DNA from: Lachnospiraceae bacterium
Lineage (GTDB): Bacteria > Bacillota > Clostridia > Lachnospirales > Lachnospiraceae
Assembly: GCA_009779895.1 (NCBI GenBank)
Contig: WRBB01000001.1
Span: 62,001 to 126,000, forward strand
Direction of reading: 5' to 3'
DNA: 64,000 bases
This document shows positions 54,733 to 64,000 of the stretch, one piece after another; within the stretch, counting starts at the first letter, position 1, and the number at the start of each line of letters is the position of its first letter. Made by a program: the position numbers and the translations under genes. The notes below the pieces were generated by a model. It worked only from the letters and a program-made list of their open reading frames with translations, ran no database searches and was not told the origin of the DNA.

Positions 54733-56730
54733 ATGGAAAATGAAATGATAAAATTTAATTTAAAATCAGAATATCAACCAACTGGAGACCAACCTCAGGC
54801 GATTGCAGATTTGGTCGCCGGTTTTAGAGAGGGCAATCAATGCCAGACATTACTGGGTGTTACGGGTTCCGGTAAAACATTTACCATGGCAAATGTGATT
54901 CAAGATTTACAAAAGCCCACATTGATTATCGCACACAATAAAACGTTGGCAGCACAGCTTTATGGAGAGTTCAAAGAGTTTTTTCCGGACAATGCGGTAG
55001 AGTACTTTGTATCTTATTATGATTACTATCAACCAGAGGCTTATGTGCCTTCTTCCGACACATATATTGCCAAAGATTCCTCGATTAATGATGAGATTGA
55101 AAAGCTACGCCTTTCTGCGACCATGTCTCTTTCAGAGAGAAAGGATGTTATTATTGTAGCCAGTGTTTCTTGTATTTATGGTTTGGGTTGTCCGGTAGAT
55201 TATCAAAACATGGTGATTTCTTTGCGACCGGGCATGGTAAAAGATAGAGACGAGTTTTTGTCCAAGTTGGTGGAGATTCAGTATGATAGAAATGAATTGG
55301 ATTTTCACCGTGGTACATTTCGGGTCAATGGGGATGTGGTAGAAGTGATACCGGCCTATGTGACAGATAAGGCCATTCGTGTTGAGTTTTTTGGTGATGA
55401 GATTGACCGCATTACGGAGATTGATGTGTTGACCGGAGAGATGAAAAGGGAGTTACAACATGTTGGGCTTTTTCCTGCTTCTCACTATGTGGTAGATAAA
55501 ATTAATATTGAGCGGGCGATTAAAGAAATTGAAGAAGAACTGGAAGAGCGGGTAAAAGAATTTAAGCGACAGGATAAGTTGATTGAGGCGCAGCGGATTG
55601 CGGAGCGTACCAACTTTGACATAGAGATGCTGCGGGAGACAGGATTTTGTTCCGGGATTGAAAATTATTCCAGACCTTTGTCTGGTTTGGCACCGGGACA
55701 ACCGCCTTATACGTTGATTGACTACTTCCCGGGAGACTTTATCATTATGATTGATGAGTCACATAAAACCATTCCGCAAATTGGCGGTATGTATGCCGGG
55801 GATCAGAGTCGAAAAAGCACTTTGGTGGATTTTGGTTTTCGTTTGCCATCTGCAAAGGACAATCGTCCTTTGAATTTTTCTGAATTTGAGGGGAAAGTAA
55901 ATCAGGCCTTGTTTGTGTCCGCCACACCGGGAGCTTATGAAGCGGAACATGAGATGTTACGGGCGGAGCAGGTAATACGTCCGACGGGTTTGCTGGACCC
56001 TGTGGTAGATGTACGGCCGGTGGAGGGGCAAATAGATGATTTGATCAGTGAAATTAACAAAGAAGTAGCCAATAAAAATAAGGTGTTGGTGACTACTTTA
56101 ACCAAGCGTATGGCAGAGGATTTGACCGATTATATGCGTGAAATGGACATACGGGTAAAATATCTGCATTCTGATGTGGATACCTTAGAGCGGACAGAGA
56201 TTATCCGTGATATGCGTTTGGATGTGTTTGATGTTTTAGTGGGGATAAATTTGCTTAGAGAGGGTTTGGATATACCGGAGATTACATTGGTTGCGATTTT
56301 AGATGCAGATAAGGAGGGTTTTCTGCGTTCAGGTACTTCTTTGATTCAAACGATTGGTCGTGCAGCTCGAAACGCAGAGGGTCATGTGATTATGTATGCA
56401 GATAGGGTGACGGATTCTATGGATATGGCGATTAAGGAAACCATGCGCCGCCGGGAAATTCAGATGAAGTACAATGAAATACATGGTATTACCCCCCAGA
56501 CGATTCAAAAGGCTGTTCGCGATTTGATTCGTATTTCCAAGAAAGTTGCGGCCACTGAATTGCAGATGGATAAAGATCCTGAGTCTATGAGCCGAAAAGA
56601 ATTGGAAAAACTCATTGCCGAGGTGAATAAGCAGATGAAGAAAGCGGCGGCAGAGCTTGATTTTGAACAGGCGGCGGTTTTGAGAGATCAAAGTGTCGAA
56701 TTGAAAAAAGTATTCAATGATATTACATAA
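54733..56730 (+). CDS. uvrB: Excinuclease ABC subunit B
   Basis: Damage-verifying helicase-like subunit of nucleotide excision repair. [13 protein letters not shown], Walker [14 protein letters not shown], the beta-hairpin [16 protein letters not shown] motif [16 protein letters not shown] and the C-terminal UVR domain ([18 protein letters not shown]) are present; 665 residues. The start is uncertain: ATG 54733 (MENEMIKF) has no clear ribosome binding site, and ATG 54745 (MIKFNLK) has only a poor GGAAAA. An SOS-type control is inferred from the upstream box. uvrA follows 28 bases later. Confidence 0.96.
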   Translation: MENEMIKFNLKSEYQPTGDQPQAIADLVAGFREGNQCQTLLGVTGSGKTFTMANVIQDLQKPTLIIAHNKTLAAQLYGEFKEFFPDNAVEYFVSYYDYYQPEAYVPSSDTYIAKDSSINDEIEKLRLSATMSLSERKDVIIVASVSCIYGLGCPVDYQNMVISLRPGMVKDRDEFLSKLVEIQYDRNELDFHRGTFRVNGDVVEVIPAYVTDKAIRVEFFGDEIDRITEIDVLTGEMKRELQHVGLFPASHYVVDKINIERAIKEIEEELEERVKEFKRQDKLIEAQRIAERTNFDIEMLRETGFCSGIENYSRPLSGLAPGQPPYTLIDYFPGDFIIMIDESHKTIPQIGGMYAGDQSRKSTLVDFGFRLPSAKDNRPLNFSEFEGKVNQALFVSATPGAYEAEHEMLRAEQVIRPTGLLDPVVDVRPVEGQIDDLISEINKEVANKNKVLVTTLTKRMAEDLTDYMREMDIRVKYLHSDVDTLERTEIIRDMRLDVFDVLVGINLLREGLDIPEITLVAILDADKEGFLRSGTSLIQTIGRAARNAEGHVIMYADRVTDSMDMAIKETMRRREIQMKYNEIHGITPQTIQKAVRDLIRISKKVAATELQMDKDPESMSRKELEKLIAEVNKQMKKAAAELDFEQAAVLRDQSVELKKVFNDIT

Positions 56731-56758
56731 AAAGAGATAATAGAAAGAAGAATTGAAA

Positions 56759-59602
56759 ATGACAAGGAACAATCAACAGTATATCAAGATTCGGGGTGCA
56801 AATGAAAACAATCTAAAAAATTTTGATTTGAATATACCACGCAATCAATTGGTCGTTTTGACGGGGATTAGTGGTTCGGGCAAAACGTCACTAGCCTTTG
56901 ATACGATTTATGCAGAGGGACAAAGACGCTATATGGAGTCTTTGTCTTCTTATGCGCGACAGTTTTTGGGACAGATGGAGAAACCTGATGTGGAAAGTAT
57001 AGAGGGTTTATCGCCGGCGATTTCCATTGATCAAAAGTCTACAAATAAAAACCCACGTTCAACAGTAGGTACCGTGACGGAAATTTATGATTATTTTCGC
57101 TTGCTTTATGCACGGATTGGCGTAGTTCATTGTCCGGTCTGTGGCAAAGAAATTTCGAAACAAAGTGTGGATCAGATGGTGACGCAGATTATGGAACAAC
57201 CGGAGGGTACAAGGATTCAGCTATTGGCTCCTGTGGTTCGTGGGCGAAAAGGTCAACATACGAAGTTATTCCAACAGGCAAAAAGGAGTGGTTATGTTCG
57301 GGTGCGTGTGGATGGTAATCTTTATGAGTTGTCAGAGGAAATTTCTTTAGACAAAAACATTAAGCATAACATTGAGATTATTGTGGATCGCTTGGTGGTA
57401 AAACCGGGTATTGAAAAACGTTTGGCAGATTCGGTGGAAAGTGTGTTGCGTTTGGCAGAGGGTTTGATGATTGTGGATGTGGTGGATGGTAAGACCATCA
57501 GCTTTAGCCAGAATTTCACTTGCCCCGACCATGATATTAGCATTGATGAAATAGAACCGCGCAGTTTTTCTTTTAATAATCCTTTTGGTGCTTGTCCGGA
57601 GTGTTTTGGGTTGGGTTATAAAATGGAGTTTTCCGAGGAGTTGATGATTCCGGATCCTTCTTTGAGTATCCATGAGGGGGCGATTATTGTTATGGGTTGG
57701 CAGTCCTGCAATGATCCTTCTAGTTTCACTTACGCTATCTTAAAGGCTTTGTGTGAAGCGTATCATTTTGATTTAGATACACCGGTTGAAGCGTATTCCA
57801 AGGAAGTCCACGATGTTTTGCTGTATGGAACCGATGGAAAGTCTGTTAAGGTTTATTATGTAGGACAACGTGGTGAGGGTACTTATGATATTGCATTTGA
57901 GGGTTTGATTAAAAATGTGGAGCGTCGTTATCGAGAAACCAGCTCCGATACCGTCAAAGCAGAGTATGAGTCTTTTATGAATATTACGCCTTGTCCGGAG
58001 TGTAAGGGGCAACGTTTGAAAAAAAGCTCCTTGATGGTGACGGTTGGTGATAAAAATATTTCTGAAATTACAGCGTTGTCCGTGGCAAAACTAGAAGAAT
58101 ATATGAACCATTTGGAGTTGAGCAAAATAAATCAGCTCATTGGTGCGCAAATTCTAAAAGAAATCAAAGCGAGGATTCGCTTTTTGCTGGACGTAGGTTT
58201 GGATTATTTGACATTAGCCCGGGCGGCAGGTACATTGTCCGGAGGTGAAGCGCAGCGGATTCGTTTGGCGACTCAAATCGGCTCAGGTTTGGTGGGCGTT
58301 GCTTATATTTTAGACGAGCCTAGTATCGGTTTGCATCAGCGTGATAATGGAAAATTATTGGGTACGTTGAAACATTTGCGTGATTTGGGGAATACTTTGA
58401 TTGTGGTGGAGCATGATGAGGATACTATGCTGGAGGCGGATTGGGTAGTAGACATCGGACCCGGTGCCGGTGAGCATGGCGGTACTGTGATTGCGCAAGG
58501 TACGGCAAAGGATTTGATGAAAAATAAAAAATCTATTACCGGTGCATATTTAAGTGGAAAAATGAAGATTCCCATTCCGGAAAAACGGCAAAAGCCTACG
58601 GGTTTTTTGCAAGTGATTGGGGCAAAAGAGAACAATCTGAAAAATATAGATGTAGAGATTCCGCTTGGTATTATGACTTGTATTACCGGTGTTTCCGGTT
58701 CGGGTAAAAGCTCATTGATTAATGAGATTTTATATAAAGCCTTGGCAAGAAAATTGAATCGCAGCCGTTTCATTCCGGGTAAGCACAAAAAAATTACCGG
58801 TATGGAACAGTTGGATAAGGTGATTAATATTGACCAGTCCCCCATTGGGCGTACACCGCGTTCTAATCCGGCTACATACACAGGCGTTTTTGATTTGGTG
58901 CGGGATTTGTTTGCAACCACACCGGATGCCAAAGCCCGTGGTTATAAAAAAGGACGTTTTAGTTTCAACGTAAAAGGGGGGCGTTGTGAGGCTTGCCGGG
59001 GTGATGGGATTATTAAAATCGAGATGCATTTTTTGCCGGATGTGTATGTGCCTTGTGAAGTTTGTGGTGGTAAGCGATATAATAGAGAAACCTTGGAAGT
59101 ATTATACAAAGGTAAGTCTATCTATGATGTATTGCATATGACAGTAGAAGAGGCATTGTGTTTTTTTGCTTCTTTCCCTGCGATTCGCCGAAAGATAGAA
59201 ACGTTAAATGACGTAGGGCTTTCTTACATTCGATTGGGGCAACCTTCGACCACATTATCAGGCGGTGAGGCACAGCGGGTAAAATTGGCAACGGAGTTGA
59301 GCAAGCGAAGCACCGGTAAGACGGTATATATTTTGGATGAGCCTACAACAGGTTTACATTTTGCGGATGTTCATAAGTTGACGGAGATTTTAAAACGTCT
59401 TTCTTCCGATGGCAATACCGTGCTTGTGATTGAACATAATTTGGATGTGATTAAGACAGCGGATTATATCATTGACATTGGACCGGAGGGTGGCGATAAG
59501 GGCGGCATGATCGTTGCGCAAGGTACACCGGAGGAAGTGGCGAAAAATGCAGATTCATATACAGGGGAATATGTAGCAGCCACATTGGAGAAAATGAGAT
59601 AA
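56759..59602 (+). CDS. uvrA: Excinuclease ABC subunit A
   Basis: DNA-damage sensor ATPase. Two ABC modules with Walker [15 protein letters not shown] near residue 38 and [13 protein letters not shown] near 640, signatures [16 protein letters not shown] and [15 protein letters not shown], and zinc modules CPVCGKE, CPECFG/CPECKG and CEACRGDG...CEVCGG. 947 residues from ATG 56759; an in-frame TTG lies two codons earlier. It is followed by mreB after 27 bases. Confidence 0.98.
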   Translation: MTRNNQQYIKIRGANENNLKNFDLNIPRNQLVVLTGISGSGKTSLAFDTIYAEGQRRYMESLSSYARQFLGQMEKPDVESIEGLSPAISIDQKSTNKNPRSTVGTVTEIYDYFRLLYARIGVVHCPVCGKEISKQSVDQMVTQIMEQPEGTRIQLLAPVVRGRKGQHTKLFQQAKRSGYVRVRVDGNLYELSEEISLDKNIKHNIEIIVDRLVVKPGIEKRLADSVESVLRLAEGLMIVDVVDGKTISFSQNFTCPDHDISIDEIEPRSFSFNNPFGACPECFGLGYKMEFSEELMIPDPSLSIHEGAIIVMGWQSCNDPSSFTYAILKALCEAYHFDLDTPVEAYSKEVHDVLLYGTDGKSVKVYYVGQRGEGTYDIAFEGLIKNVERRYRETSSDTVKAEYESFMNITPCPECKGQRLKKSSLMVTVGDKNISEITALSVAKLEEYMNHLELSKINQLIGAQILKEIKARIRFLLDVGLDYLTLARAAGTLSGGEAQRIRLATQIGSGLVGVAYILDEPSIGLHQRDNGKLLGTLKHLRDLGNTLIVVEHDEDTMLEADWVVDIGPGAGEHGGTVIAQGTAKDLMKNKKSITGAYLSGKMKIPIPEKRQKPTGFLQVIGAKENNLKNIDVEIPLGIMTCITGVSGSGKSSLINEILYKALARKLNRSRFIPGKHKKITGMEQLDKVINIDQSPIGRTPRSNPATYTGVFDLVRDLFATTPDAKARGYKKGRFSFNVKGGRCEACRGDGIIKIEMHFLPDVYVPCEVCGGKRYNRETLEVLYKGKSIYDVLHMTVEEALCFFASFPAIRRKIETLNDVGLSYIRLGQPSTTLSGGEAQRVKLATELSKRSTGKTVYILDEPTTGLHFADVHKLTEILKRLSSDGNTVLVIEHNLDVIKTADYIIDIGPEGGDKGGMIVAQGTPEEVAKNADSYTGEYVAATLEKMR

Positions 59603-59629
59603 AGATGCTTGATTTGGAAAGGGGGCGAC

Positions 59630-60613
59630 ATGCGGGTAGATATAGGTATTGATTTGGGCACTTCCAGTATTTTAGTATATGTGCGCGGTAAGGGTGTTGT
59701 GATCAAAGAACCTTCCTTGGTCGCTTTTGATCGGGATAGCAATGTGATTAAGGAAATCGGAGCAGAAGCTCGTATGATACTGAGCAAATCCCATGGGAGT
59801 ATTGTGGCGATACGCCCTTTGCGCCAAGGTGTGATTATAGATTACACGGTGACGGAAAAAGTCATTCGTTATTTTGTGCAAAAGTCTTTGGGAAAGTTGA
59901 TTTTCAAAAAACCGCGGATGGGGGTTTCTGTGCCAAGTGATGCCACCGAGGTGGAAAAAAAGGCTGTAGAAGCGGCGGCTTATGCTGCCGGCGCACGAGA
60001 GGTATTTCTTTTGACAGAGCCTATGGCAGCGGCGATTGGATCGGGTATTGATATATATAAACCAAGTGGTAATATGATTGTTGATATTGGTGGTGGCACC
60101 ACTGATGTTGCGGTTATTTCGTTAGGCGGCGCGGTGGCGCAGAGTTCCATTAAAGTAGCGGGCAATGATTTTGACGAGGCAATCATTCGTTATTTGCGTA
60201 GGAAACATGATTTGTTGGTAGGAGAAACGGTGGCAGAAGATATTAAAATAAAGATTGGTACGGTATATCCAAAAAAAATAGAAGAAAGTATGGAAGTGGT
60301 AGGTCGTAATGTGGCGGATGGTTTGCCGAAGACAGTTTCCGTTACTTCTACGGAGATTGCAGAGGCATTAAAAGAAGCATCGACACAGATTATGGAAACG
60401 ATTATGGAAGTTCTGGAACAGACACCGCCGGAGCTTTCGGCAGATTTATTAGAACGTGGTATTTTGCTGACAGGCGGGGGTGCTTTGATATCAGGTTTGG
60501 GGCATTTGATTGAACGGCAAGTTGGGATTCGAGCCAATTTGGCACCGGATCCTTTGAAGGTGGTAGTCATGGGAATTGGCCAGTATAAAGGAGAGCAATT
60601 TGGAAATAGTTGA
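59630..60613 (+). CDS. mreB: MreB-family rod-shape-determining actin homologue
   Basis: A 327-residue bacterial actin: phosphate-1 loop DIGIDLGTSSILVYVRGKG, VPSDATEVEKKAV, phosphate-2 loop VDIGGGTTDVAV and the adenosine motif LLTGGGALISGL. It organises elongation-phase peptidoglycan synthesis at the membrane. mreC and mreD are absent, so it may be an Mbl- or MreBH-type paralogue. I chose ATG 59630 after AAAGGGGG; a longer frame from 59609 overlaps this site. Its end overlaps recD2 by 14 bases. Confidence 0.95.
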   Translation: MRVDIGIDLGTSSILVYVRGKGVVIKEPSLVAFDRDSNVIKEIGAEARMILSKSHGSIVAIRPLRQGVIIDYTVTEKVIRYFVQKSLGKLIFKKPRMGVSVPSDATEVEKKAVEAAAYAAGAREVFLLTEPMAAAIGSGIDIYKPSGNMIVDIGGGTTDVAVISLGGAVAQSSIKVAGNDFDEAIIRYLRRKHDLLVGETVAEDIKIKIGTVYPKKIEESMEVVGRNVADGLPKTVSVTSTEIAEALKEASTQIMETIMEVLEQTPPELSADLLERGILLTGGGALISGLGHLIERQVGIRANLAPDPLKVVVMGIGQYKGEQFGNS

Positions 60614-62807
60614 GGGCTATGTTGCACATGTTGTATATCGCAATGAAGAAAACGGTTATACGGTGTTTCATTTAGAAACCGAAGATGGTGAAGTGACTTG
60701 TGTAGGAAGCTTTGCAGTGATGAATCTTGGAGAGCGATTAGAATTGCAGGGTGCTTATATCAATCACAGTGTATATGGTACGCAGCTCAAAGTAGAACGT
60801 TTTTCCGTGAAAGCACCGGAGGATGTAGTGTCGATTGAGCGTTATTTGGGTTCCGGTGCGATAAAAGGCATCGGTGCTGCGCTTGCCGGTCGAATTGTGA
60901 AAAAGTTCAAGGAAAAAACCTTTGAGATTATTGAAAAGGAACCGGAACGTTTGGCAGAGATAAAAGGCATCAGTGAGCGTAAGGCCAGGGATATTGCGAT
61001 TCAAGTGGCAGACAAAAAGGATTTGCGCCAAGCAATGATTTATTTGCAGAAATATAACATTTCTACGACCTTAGCAGCAAAGATTTATCAGCACTATGGT
61101 AGCAAAATATATCAAGTGTTGGAAGAAAATCCTTATCAGATTGCGGATCACATCGTAGGTGTGGGTTTTAAAACAGTGGATGAAATCGCGATTCGGGGCG
61201 GTATTCAACTGACATCAGAGTTTCGGATTCGCAGTGGTATACTTTATATGTTGAATCAAGCAATTGGTGAAGGGCATGTTTATTTGCCGCAGGATATATT
61301 GCAACATAGGACGGGGCAATTGTTGGGTTTTGAATTAGAGGAGATCGATGGTTTTATCATGGATTTGGCCATGGATCGAAAAATTGTGAAAAAGGTAATA
61401 GAGGAAGAAGCAAGGGTTTATACGGCGCATTTCTATTACTTAGAGTTGCGCGTTGCCAAGATGTTGCATGATTTGGATATTCAATGTGAGATGCCGGAAG
61501 ATTTAATCGAAAAGCGATTGAAAGAAGTGGAGATCGATAAAAATATCTTGTTAGACATAACCCAGCGACAGGGGGTTGTGGAAGCCATCAAACATGGTTT
61601 GATGATTTTGACAGGTGGTCCCGGAACGGGAAAAACCACAACCATCAATGCGATGATTCGTTTTTTTGAAAATGAAGGTATGTCCATTGCTTTGGCTGCG
61701 CCGACAGGGCGGGCAGCGAAGCGTATGACAGAGGCGACTGGTTTTGAGGCGCAGACGATCCACCGTTTATTAGAGGTAAACGGCAATCCGGAAGATGAAA
61801 GTTCCGGTGGTTTCCAAAAAGGTCAGGAAAATCCCTTGGAAGTAGATGTGATTATCATTGATGAAATGTCCATGGTGGATTTGAATTTAATGGATGCATT
61901 ATTGGCGGCAGTCATTCCTGGTACAAGGTTGATTTTGGTTGGTGATGTGAATCAATTACCCTCTGTTGGGCCGGGTAGTGTGCTCAAGGATATTATTTCA
62001 TCAAAGCGATTTCCGGTGGTTACTTTGACTAGGATTTTTCGGCAAGCGGAAGAGAGCGATATTGTTATGAATGCCCACAAAATAAATGCCGGCCAAAAGG
62101 TTATGCTGGACAATAAAAGCAAAGATTTTTTCTTTTTAAGGCGAGACAATCCGGATATGATTATTCGGGTTATGTTGAGTTTGATTCAAGAAAAATTACC
62201 CAAATATGTAGAGGCAAAGCCTTTGGAAATACAGGTGATGACCCCAACCCGTAAGGGTGTGTTGGGGGTAGAGCGATTAAACCAAGTGTTACAGACCTAT
62301 TTAAATCCTGAAAAACCGGGAAAAGAAGAGATTGCATTTTTGGATCGCATTTTTCGTGTGGGAGATAAGGTCATGCAGATTAAAAACAATTATCAGCTTG
62401 AATGGGAAGTGCGTACGAAGTCCGGCATGGCAGTTGATTGTGGCATGGGTATTTTTAATGGGGATATGGGTATTATCAAGCGGATAAATACCTATGAAGA
62501 GGTAGTAGAGGTAGAATATGACGAGGGGCGCGTGATTTGTTATCCTTATGAGGCTTTGGTAGAGTTGGAACATGCTTATGCCATTACGGTACATAAATCC
62601 CAGGGTAGTGAGTATCCGGCGGTGGTGATTCCTCTTTTGTCGGGTCCGCGTCTTTTATTCAATCGAAATTTATTATATACTGCGGTGACGAGGGCGAAAA
62701 AGTGTTTGACGATAGTTGGGAGTGAGCAAGTATTTCAAGAAATGATTCAAAATCAAAGAGAGCACAGCCGTTATACAGGGCTAAGAGAGCGTATTTTAGA
62801 GTTTTAA
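60600..62807 (+). CDS. recD2: ATP-dependent 5'-3' DNA helicase RecD2
   Basis: A 735-residue SF1B helicase of the stand-alone RecD2 type: an N-terminal OB/HhH region (YLGSGAIKGIGAALAGRIVKK, ISERKARDIAIQ), Walker A TGGPGTGKTTTINAM near residue 345, IIDEMSMVDL, VGDVNQLPSVGPG, LTRIFRQ, and the C-terminal AYAITVHKSQGSEYP and YTAVTRAKKCL. There is no RecB/RecC. I propose TTG 60600 as the start because AAGGAG is six bases upstream; an in-frame TTG at 60576 lacks one. Translation is probably coupled to mreB. Confidence 0.95.
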   Translation: MEIVEGYVAHVVYRNEENGYTVFHLETEDGEVTCVGSFAVMNLGERLELQGAYINHSVYGTQLKVERFSVKAPEDVVSIERYLGSGAIKGIGAALAGRIVKKFKEKTFEIIEKEPERLAEIKGISERKARDIAIQVADKKDLRQAMIYLQKYNISTTLAAKIYQHYGSKIYQVLEENPYQIADHIVGVGFKTVDEIAIRGGIQLTSEFRIRSGILYMLNQAIGEGHVYLPQDILQHRTGQLLGFELEEIDGFIMDLAMDRKIVKKVIEEEARVYTAHFYYLELRVAKMLHDLDIQCEMPEDLIEKRLKEVEIDKNILLDITQRQGVVEAIKHGLMILTGGPGTGKTTTINAMIRFFENEGMSIALAAPTGRAAKRMTEATGFEAQTIHRLLEVNGNPEDESSGGFQKGQENPLEVDVIIIDEMSMVDLNLMDALLAAVIPGTRLILVGDVNQLPSVGPGSVLKDIISSKRFPVVTLTRIFRQAEESDIVMNAHKINAGQKVMLDNKSKDFFFLRRDNPDMIIRVMLSLIQEKLPKYVEAKPLEIQVMTPTRKGVLGVERLNQVLQTYLNPEKPGKEEIAFLDRIFRVGDKVMQIKNNYQLEWEVRTKSGMAVDCGMGIFNGDMGIIKRINTYEEVVEVEYDEGRVICYPYEALVELEHAYAITVHKSQGSEYPAVVIPLLSGPRLLFNRNLLYTAVTRAKKCLTIVGSEQVFQEMIQNQREHSRYTGLRERILEF

Positions 62808-62821
62808 ATGGAGTCTTGGAT

Positions 62822-63499
62822 TTGATTTATCCTAGAGTTTGTCCTTTTTGTGAAGAGATAGAAAAGGCAGGGATTTGTTCCTCCTGTCGAAAAACATTAA
62901 AATATATAAAAGGAGCGTATTGTTATTCTTGTGGTCGTTCTATGCATGCTTTGGAGCAAGAATATTGCCGGGATTGTCAAAAGAAAAATTTTGCTTATGA
63001 TCAAGGACGTAGTCTTTGGTTACATCAAGGGCAGGTAGCACATGCGATCTATCAGTTTAAATTTCATAATAAGCGTGACTTTGGTAGAATTTTTGCGATG
63101 GAATTGAACCGGGAATTTGTAGCAACAATAAAAGCTTGGGGAATTGAAGAGATTATTCCGATACCATTACACGCAACCAAGCAAAAAAGCAGAGGATATA
63201 ATCAGAGTGCCGTGATAGCAGATTATTTAGGTGAAATGTGGGATTTACCGGTGAATCACAACAAGGTATTTCGCATTTGTAAGACAAAACCGCAAAAAAC
63301 CTTAGATGCCAAAGGGCGGATTGAAAATTTAAAACATGCTTTTGGCGTGAGTAAAAAGGAGCAAGTATATAAAAATATATTGCTAATTGATGATATATAT
63401 ACGACGGGTAGTACGATTCATCAAGTCGCAAAATTGTTGAAGATAGGTGGGGCAAAGAAGGTATATTTTTTAAGTGTAAGCATTGGACAAGGACTTTAA
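62822..63499 (+). CDS. ComF-family phosphoribosyltransferase-like competence protein
   Basis: A 225-residue protein with an N-terminal zinc-finger module (CPFCEEI...CSSCRKT and CYSCGRS...CRDCQKK) and a PRTase-fold core with the PRPP-type motif ILLIDDIYTTGSTIHQVAKLL near residue 190. ComF is required for DNA uptake in competent bacteria, with a role in single-strand DNA import. The start is TTG: the one at 62822 is eight bases from GGAG, whereas TTG 62816 is only two away. It follows recD2 by 14 bases. With comM and dprA it completes three competence-type genes in the window. Confidence 0.93.
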   Translation: MIYPRVCPFCEEIEKAGICSSCRKTLKYIKGAYCYSCGRSMHALEQEYCRDCQKKNFAYDQGRSLWLHQGQVAHAIYQFKFHNKRDFGRIFAMELNREFVATIKAWGIEEIIPIPLHATKQKSRGYNQSAVIADYLGEMWDLPVNHNKVFRICKTKPQKTLDAKGRIENLKHAFGVSKKEQVYKNILLIDDIYTTGSTIHQVAKLLKIGGAKKVYFLSVSIGQGL

Positions 63500-63552
63500 G
63501 GTTGTGATATACTTAGGACAATTGTGTAATACTTTTGGATGAGAGGTAAGGC

Positions 63553-63954
63553 ATGTTAGATAAAAACAGGATTAAATTGATGATTAAAATGTCTTCTTAC
63601 GAGCAGTCGGCGGGAAAAGAATATTTGAAGATTAGTACATATTATAAAAAAGATTATGTAAGTTTGAACACCTTGATTACGGTGTTGTGGGTTACATTGG
63701 GTTATATGTTGTCGGTTGGTCTTTTTATAGTTGTAACGATGGATAGTTTGTTGCAGGACTTAACATTTCAAAGAATCATTAATACGGGTGCGATTATTGC
63801 GGGGGCTTATTTTGTGGTGCTCATTATCTTTTGTATCGTGGCGGCTATATTTTATAGCAATAAACATAAAAAAGCGAAGCAGCATATCAAGCGATATTAT
63901 CATGATTTGTCCCATTTAGAGAAAATGATGAGCAAGGAGACGAAAAGGCGATGA
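63553..63954 (+). CDS. Hypothetical two-helix membrane protein downstream of comF
   Basis: A 133-residue protein of unknown function: a soluble N-terminal part (MLDKNRIKLMIKMSSYEQSAG), two hydrophobic segments (about 36-62 and 75-100), and a strongly basic cytoplasmic tail (NKHKKAKQHIKRYYHDLSHLEKMMSKETKRR region). ATG 63553 follows GAGAGGTAAGG. Its stop overlaps the start of the next gene by 4 bases (ATGA), so the two are an operon. I do not recognise a family. Confidence 0.75.
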   Translation: MLDKNRIKLMIKMSSYEQSAGKEYLKISTYYKKDYVSLNTLITVLWVTLGYMLSVGLFIVVTMDSLLQDLTFQRIINTGAIIAGAYFVVLIIFCIVAAIFYSNKHKKAKQHIKRYYHDLSHLEKMMSKETKRR

Positions 63955-64000
63955 GTGTCATATTAGGTTTTAGAAAGCAGGTGCAAAAGTTATACGCACG
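63951..64000 (+). CDS. 5' end of an unidentified gene, cut by the window
   Basis: ATG 63951 lies in the stop of the preceding gene and opens a frame of 16 full codons (MSVILGFRKQVQKLYA) that runs off the window. AAGGAG is visible at 63934-63939. Too short to identify. Confidence 0.6.
   Translation, partial: MSVILGFRKQVQKLYA

Overview
The window looks like a chromosomal segment from an anaerobic, AT-rich Gram-positive bacterium of the class Clostridia, most likely a Lachnospiraceae-type lineage. This rests on gene content and order: topA next to codY, CIRCE-controlled groES-groEL, ireB-ruvX-DUF1292, a cluster of [FeFe]-hydrogenase maturases, RNase J, an ECF transporter module, a uvrB-uvrA-mreB-recD2-comF string, and strong AGGAGG-type ribosome binding sites. 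The taxon is inferred from family knowledge, not from a database search. I saw no rRNA, tRNA, IS element, phage region or CRISPR array. The segment is dense, mostly plus-strand housekeeping DNA.

Layout. 0-5.3 kb: an AAA-ATPase-like/PD-(D/E)XK protein and a minus-strand heterodimeric ABC exporter. 5.4-12 kb: 5-formyl-THF cyclo-ligase, cyclophilin, a fused EcfA1-EcfA2 ATPase with EcfT, truA, nagB, tyrS. 12-16 kb: an IolR-like repressor divergent from a methylmalonate-semialdehyde dehydrogenase, a small XRE regulator, and rplM-rpsI on the minus strand. 16-26 kb: secG, rnr, smpB, aroD, a KDG kinase, tex, a GNAT enzyme, a PurF-like protein without its catalytic cysteine, a YesL-type membrane protein and acylphosphatase. 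26-30.5 kb: minus-strand operon TM1266-like regulator, hydE, hydG, hydF behind a leader with a terminator. 30.5-42.7 kb: an NrdG-type activase, a pilin-like protein, ispD, prmA, rsmE, cysteine desulfurase, thiI, a histidine-less HPr (minus), mtaB, ireB, ruvX, DUF1292, rnj, trmR and trhP. 42.9-49 kb: comM, dprA, topA, codY and an unknown gene. 49-54.6 kb: groES, groEL, guaB, aroK, a YqeG-type phosphatase, an unknown protein with a four-cysteine tail, and efp. 54.7-64 kb: uvrB, uvrA, mreB, recD2, comF, a membrane protein, and the start of one more gene.

How the genes work together. Several groups stand out: tRNA modification (TruA, ThiI plus cysteine desulfurase, MtaB, TrmR/TrhP), RNA turnover and rescue (RNase R, SmpB, RNase J), DNA uptake and repair (ComM, DprA, ComF, RecD2, UvrAB, RuvX, TopA), and anaerobic radical-SAM chemistry (HydE, HydG and the NrdG-type activase, transcribed divergently from nearly abutting promoters).

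I found no convincing new multi-gene system. The most interesting points are the single-chain EcfA1-EcfA2, the glutaminase-dead PurF paralogue, the attenuator-like leader of the hyd operon, a Crh-like HPr, a CxxCxxCxxC protein next to efp, and a recurring design in which a promoter is embedded in the terminator of the gene upstream (comM, groES, uvrB).
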